A stretch of DNA of 6,676 nt from Chloroflexota bacterium (GTDB taxonomy: Bacteria > Chloroflexota > Limnocylindria > P2-11E). The DNA is taken from positions 1 to 6,676 of the forward strand of contig VBEU01000110.1 in NCBI GenBank assembly GCA_005883775.1. Direction: 5' to 3'. Shown piece after piece: positions 5,944-6,676 of this stretch. A program made the translations under genes and the position numbers. Within the stretch, counting starts at the first letter, position 1. Every line of letters starts with the position of its first letter. The notes under the pieces are model-generated. The model was not told the origin of the DNA, ran no database searches, and worked only from the letters and a program-made list of their open reading frames with translations.

Positions 5944-6676
5944 TACGACGTCTCCGGGACGAACCAGCCTACGGTGCGGCCCTTCTCCTGGAACACCGAC
6001 TCGGCCGCGGCGCGGACGTCCTCGGCGGTGACGGCGGCGAGCCGGTCGTACCACTCGCCGAGCGACGCGGCGGCGCCTGTCGCAAGCAGCTGGCCGAAGC
6101 GGAAGGCTCGCCAGGTAATGGTGTCGGTCATGAATGCGCTCGCGGACAGCATCTGCCTCCGGACCCGGCTGAACTCGTCATCGGTCAGCGCCGATCGGGC
6201 GATCTTTTCGAGCTCGTCGAGGATGACCCGCTCGACGCGTTCGTGGGTCACGCCTGGTCGCAGGTGCGCCTCGGTCACGAAAAGGTACGGATCCTTCATG
6301 AGTTGGAACGACGCATCGACGGTGGTGGCGAGCCCCGTGTCGACGAGCGCGCGGTACAGGCGCGACGACCGTCCTGACGCGGCCTCTCCACCTCCCGCAG
6401 TCGCACCACCGAGGGCTACCGCGAGAAGAGAGAGCGCGGCCGCTCGAGGATCGGCCGCGCGGGGTGCTTTGTGGCCGATCTGGATGATCGGGAGCGCACC
6501 GCCTGCCCGTCGGACGATGACCCGCCGCTCGCCGTACTGCGGAGGCTCCGGCGCCTTGGGTGGTTCTATCGGCACCTCGGCGTCGAGCGGCCCGAACGCG
6601 GCGGCCGCGCGATCGAGCAGCTCGCTCGCGGGCGCGTCCCCCGCGACGATGAAGTACGCGTTGTTCGGCGCGTAGT
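5943..6676 (-). CDS. M16 family peptidase, C-terminal part, cut by window edge
   Basis: The last 243 codons of an M16 peptidase subunit. The visible part opens with YAPNNAYFIVAGDAP, the family's end-of-first-lobe motif (YxPNNAxLVVAGD). It follows with the second lobe: IQIGHKAPRAADPRAAALSLLA, the arginine/tyrosine motif SGRSSRLYRALVDTGLA, and the helix LTDDEFSRVRRQMLSASAF. It ends at TAG 5945-5943. About 200 N-terminal residues, including the HxxEH site, lie beyond the right edge, so whether this subunit is the active one cannot be read here. Its SRLY motif, which helps bind substrate in active M16 subunits, is intact, while the neighbour has SRVG, consistent with this being the active partner. 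The sequence between LGG and SSRLY has a short Gly/Ala-rich insert (ATAGGGEAASG). Confidence 0.9.
   Translation of the reverse strand, partial: YAPNNAYFIVAGDAPASELLDRAAAAFGPLDAEVPIEPPKAPEPPQYGERRVIVRRAGGALPIIQIGHKAPRAADPRAAALSLLAVALGGATAGGGEAASGRSSRLYRALVDTGLATTVDASFQLMKDPYLFVTEAHLRPGVTHERVERVILDELEKIARSALTDDEFSRVRRQMLSASAFMTDTITWRAFRFGQLLATGAAASLGEWYDRLAAVTAEDVRAAAESVFQEKGRTVGWFVPETS
5952..5955 (-). promoter_or_regulatory. Ribosome binding site inside the upstream M16 gene
   Basis: GGAG on the minus strand lies eight bases before the GTG at 5943, inside the last codons of the upstream M16 gene. It supports the GTG as the start of the inactive subunit and close coupling of the two, as expected for subunits made in equal amounts. 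Confidence 0.5.

Noticed and set aside
5875..6675. 266-codon plus-strand open frame at the right end
   Set aside because: Antisense to the M16 C-terminal lobe; Ser/Arg/Ala-rich with no family pattern.

Overview
This is a GC-rich, gene-dense bacterial window. The genes are packed almost without gaps, and successive genes share 1-4 bases at stop/start junctions (TTGA, GTGA, TAGTG). It carries housekeeping genes of several unlinked pathways and nothing that looks mobile: no IS, integrase, tRNA, rRNA or CRISPR. A class I lysyl-tRNA synthetase with a TPSG...SGLRG signature, an actinobacterial/Chloroflexota-style MutY without a NUDIX domain, and an M16 peptidase pair suggest a Chloroflexota-like lineage (Limnocylindria or relatives). 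This placement is inference from protein style, not from a marker gene.

Layout. (1) 1-2429, minus strand, read right to left: greA, then lysS (class I LysRS), then the first 165 codons of a GH57 (COG1449-type) glycoside hydrolase cut by the left edge. The three are linked by 4-base overlaps and probably form one operon. The lysS reading frame is broken near 1073-1080, just after the KMSKS-type loop. The sequence appears to lack about 35-40 codons there and changes frame, so this is either an assembly deletion or a real pseudogene. (2) 2430-2535 is the divergent spacer. Read on the greA strand it contains a candidate -10 box and two tandem stem-loops, the first followed by a short U run, and so looks like a structured, possibly attenuating, greA leader. 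(3) 2536-4314, plus strand: a MutY-type adenine glycosylase, then 24 bases later a membrane protein with an N-terminal J-like domain that lacks HPD. (4) 4328-6676, minus strand: an M16 peptidase cut by the right edge, a second M16 protein whose HxxEH zinc site is destroyed, and a small DUF2255-type protein, again coupled by overlaps.

How the genes work together. greA and lysS are transcription and translation functions. The two M16 proteins are best read as an active/inactive heterodimer, but the active subunit's zinc motif is outside the window. mutY and the J-like membrane protein may be co-transcribed, though no functional link is visible. Most of the window is ordinary core genome. The items most worth a second look are the lysS lesion, the greA leader, the MutY substitutions, the HPD-less J-protein and the inactive M16 subunit.
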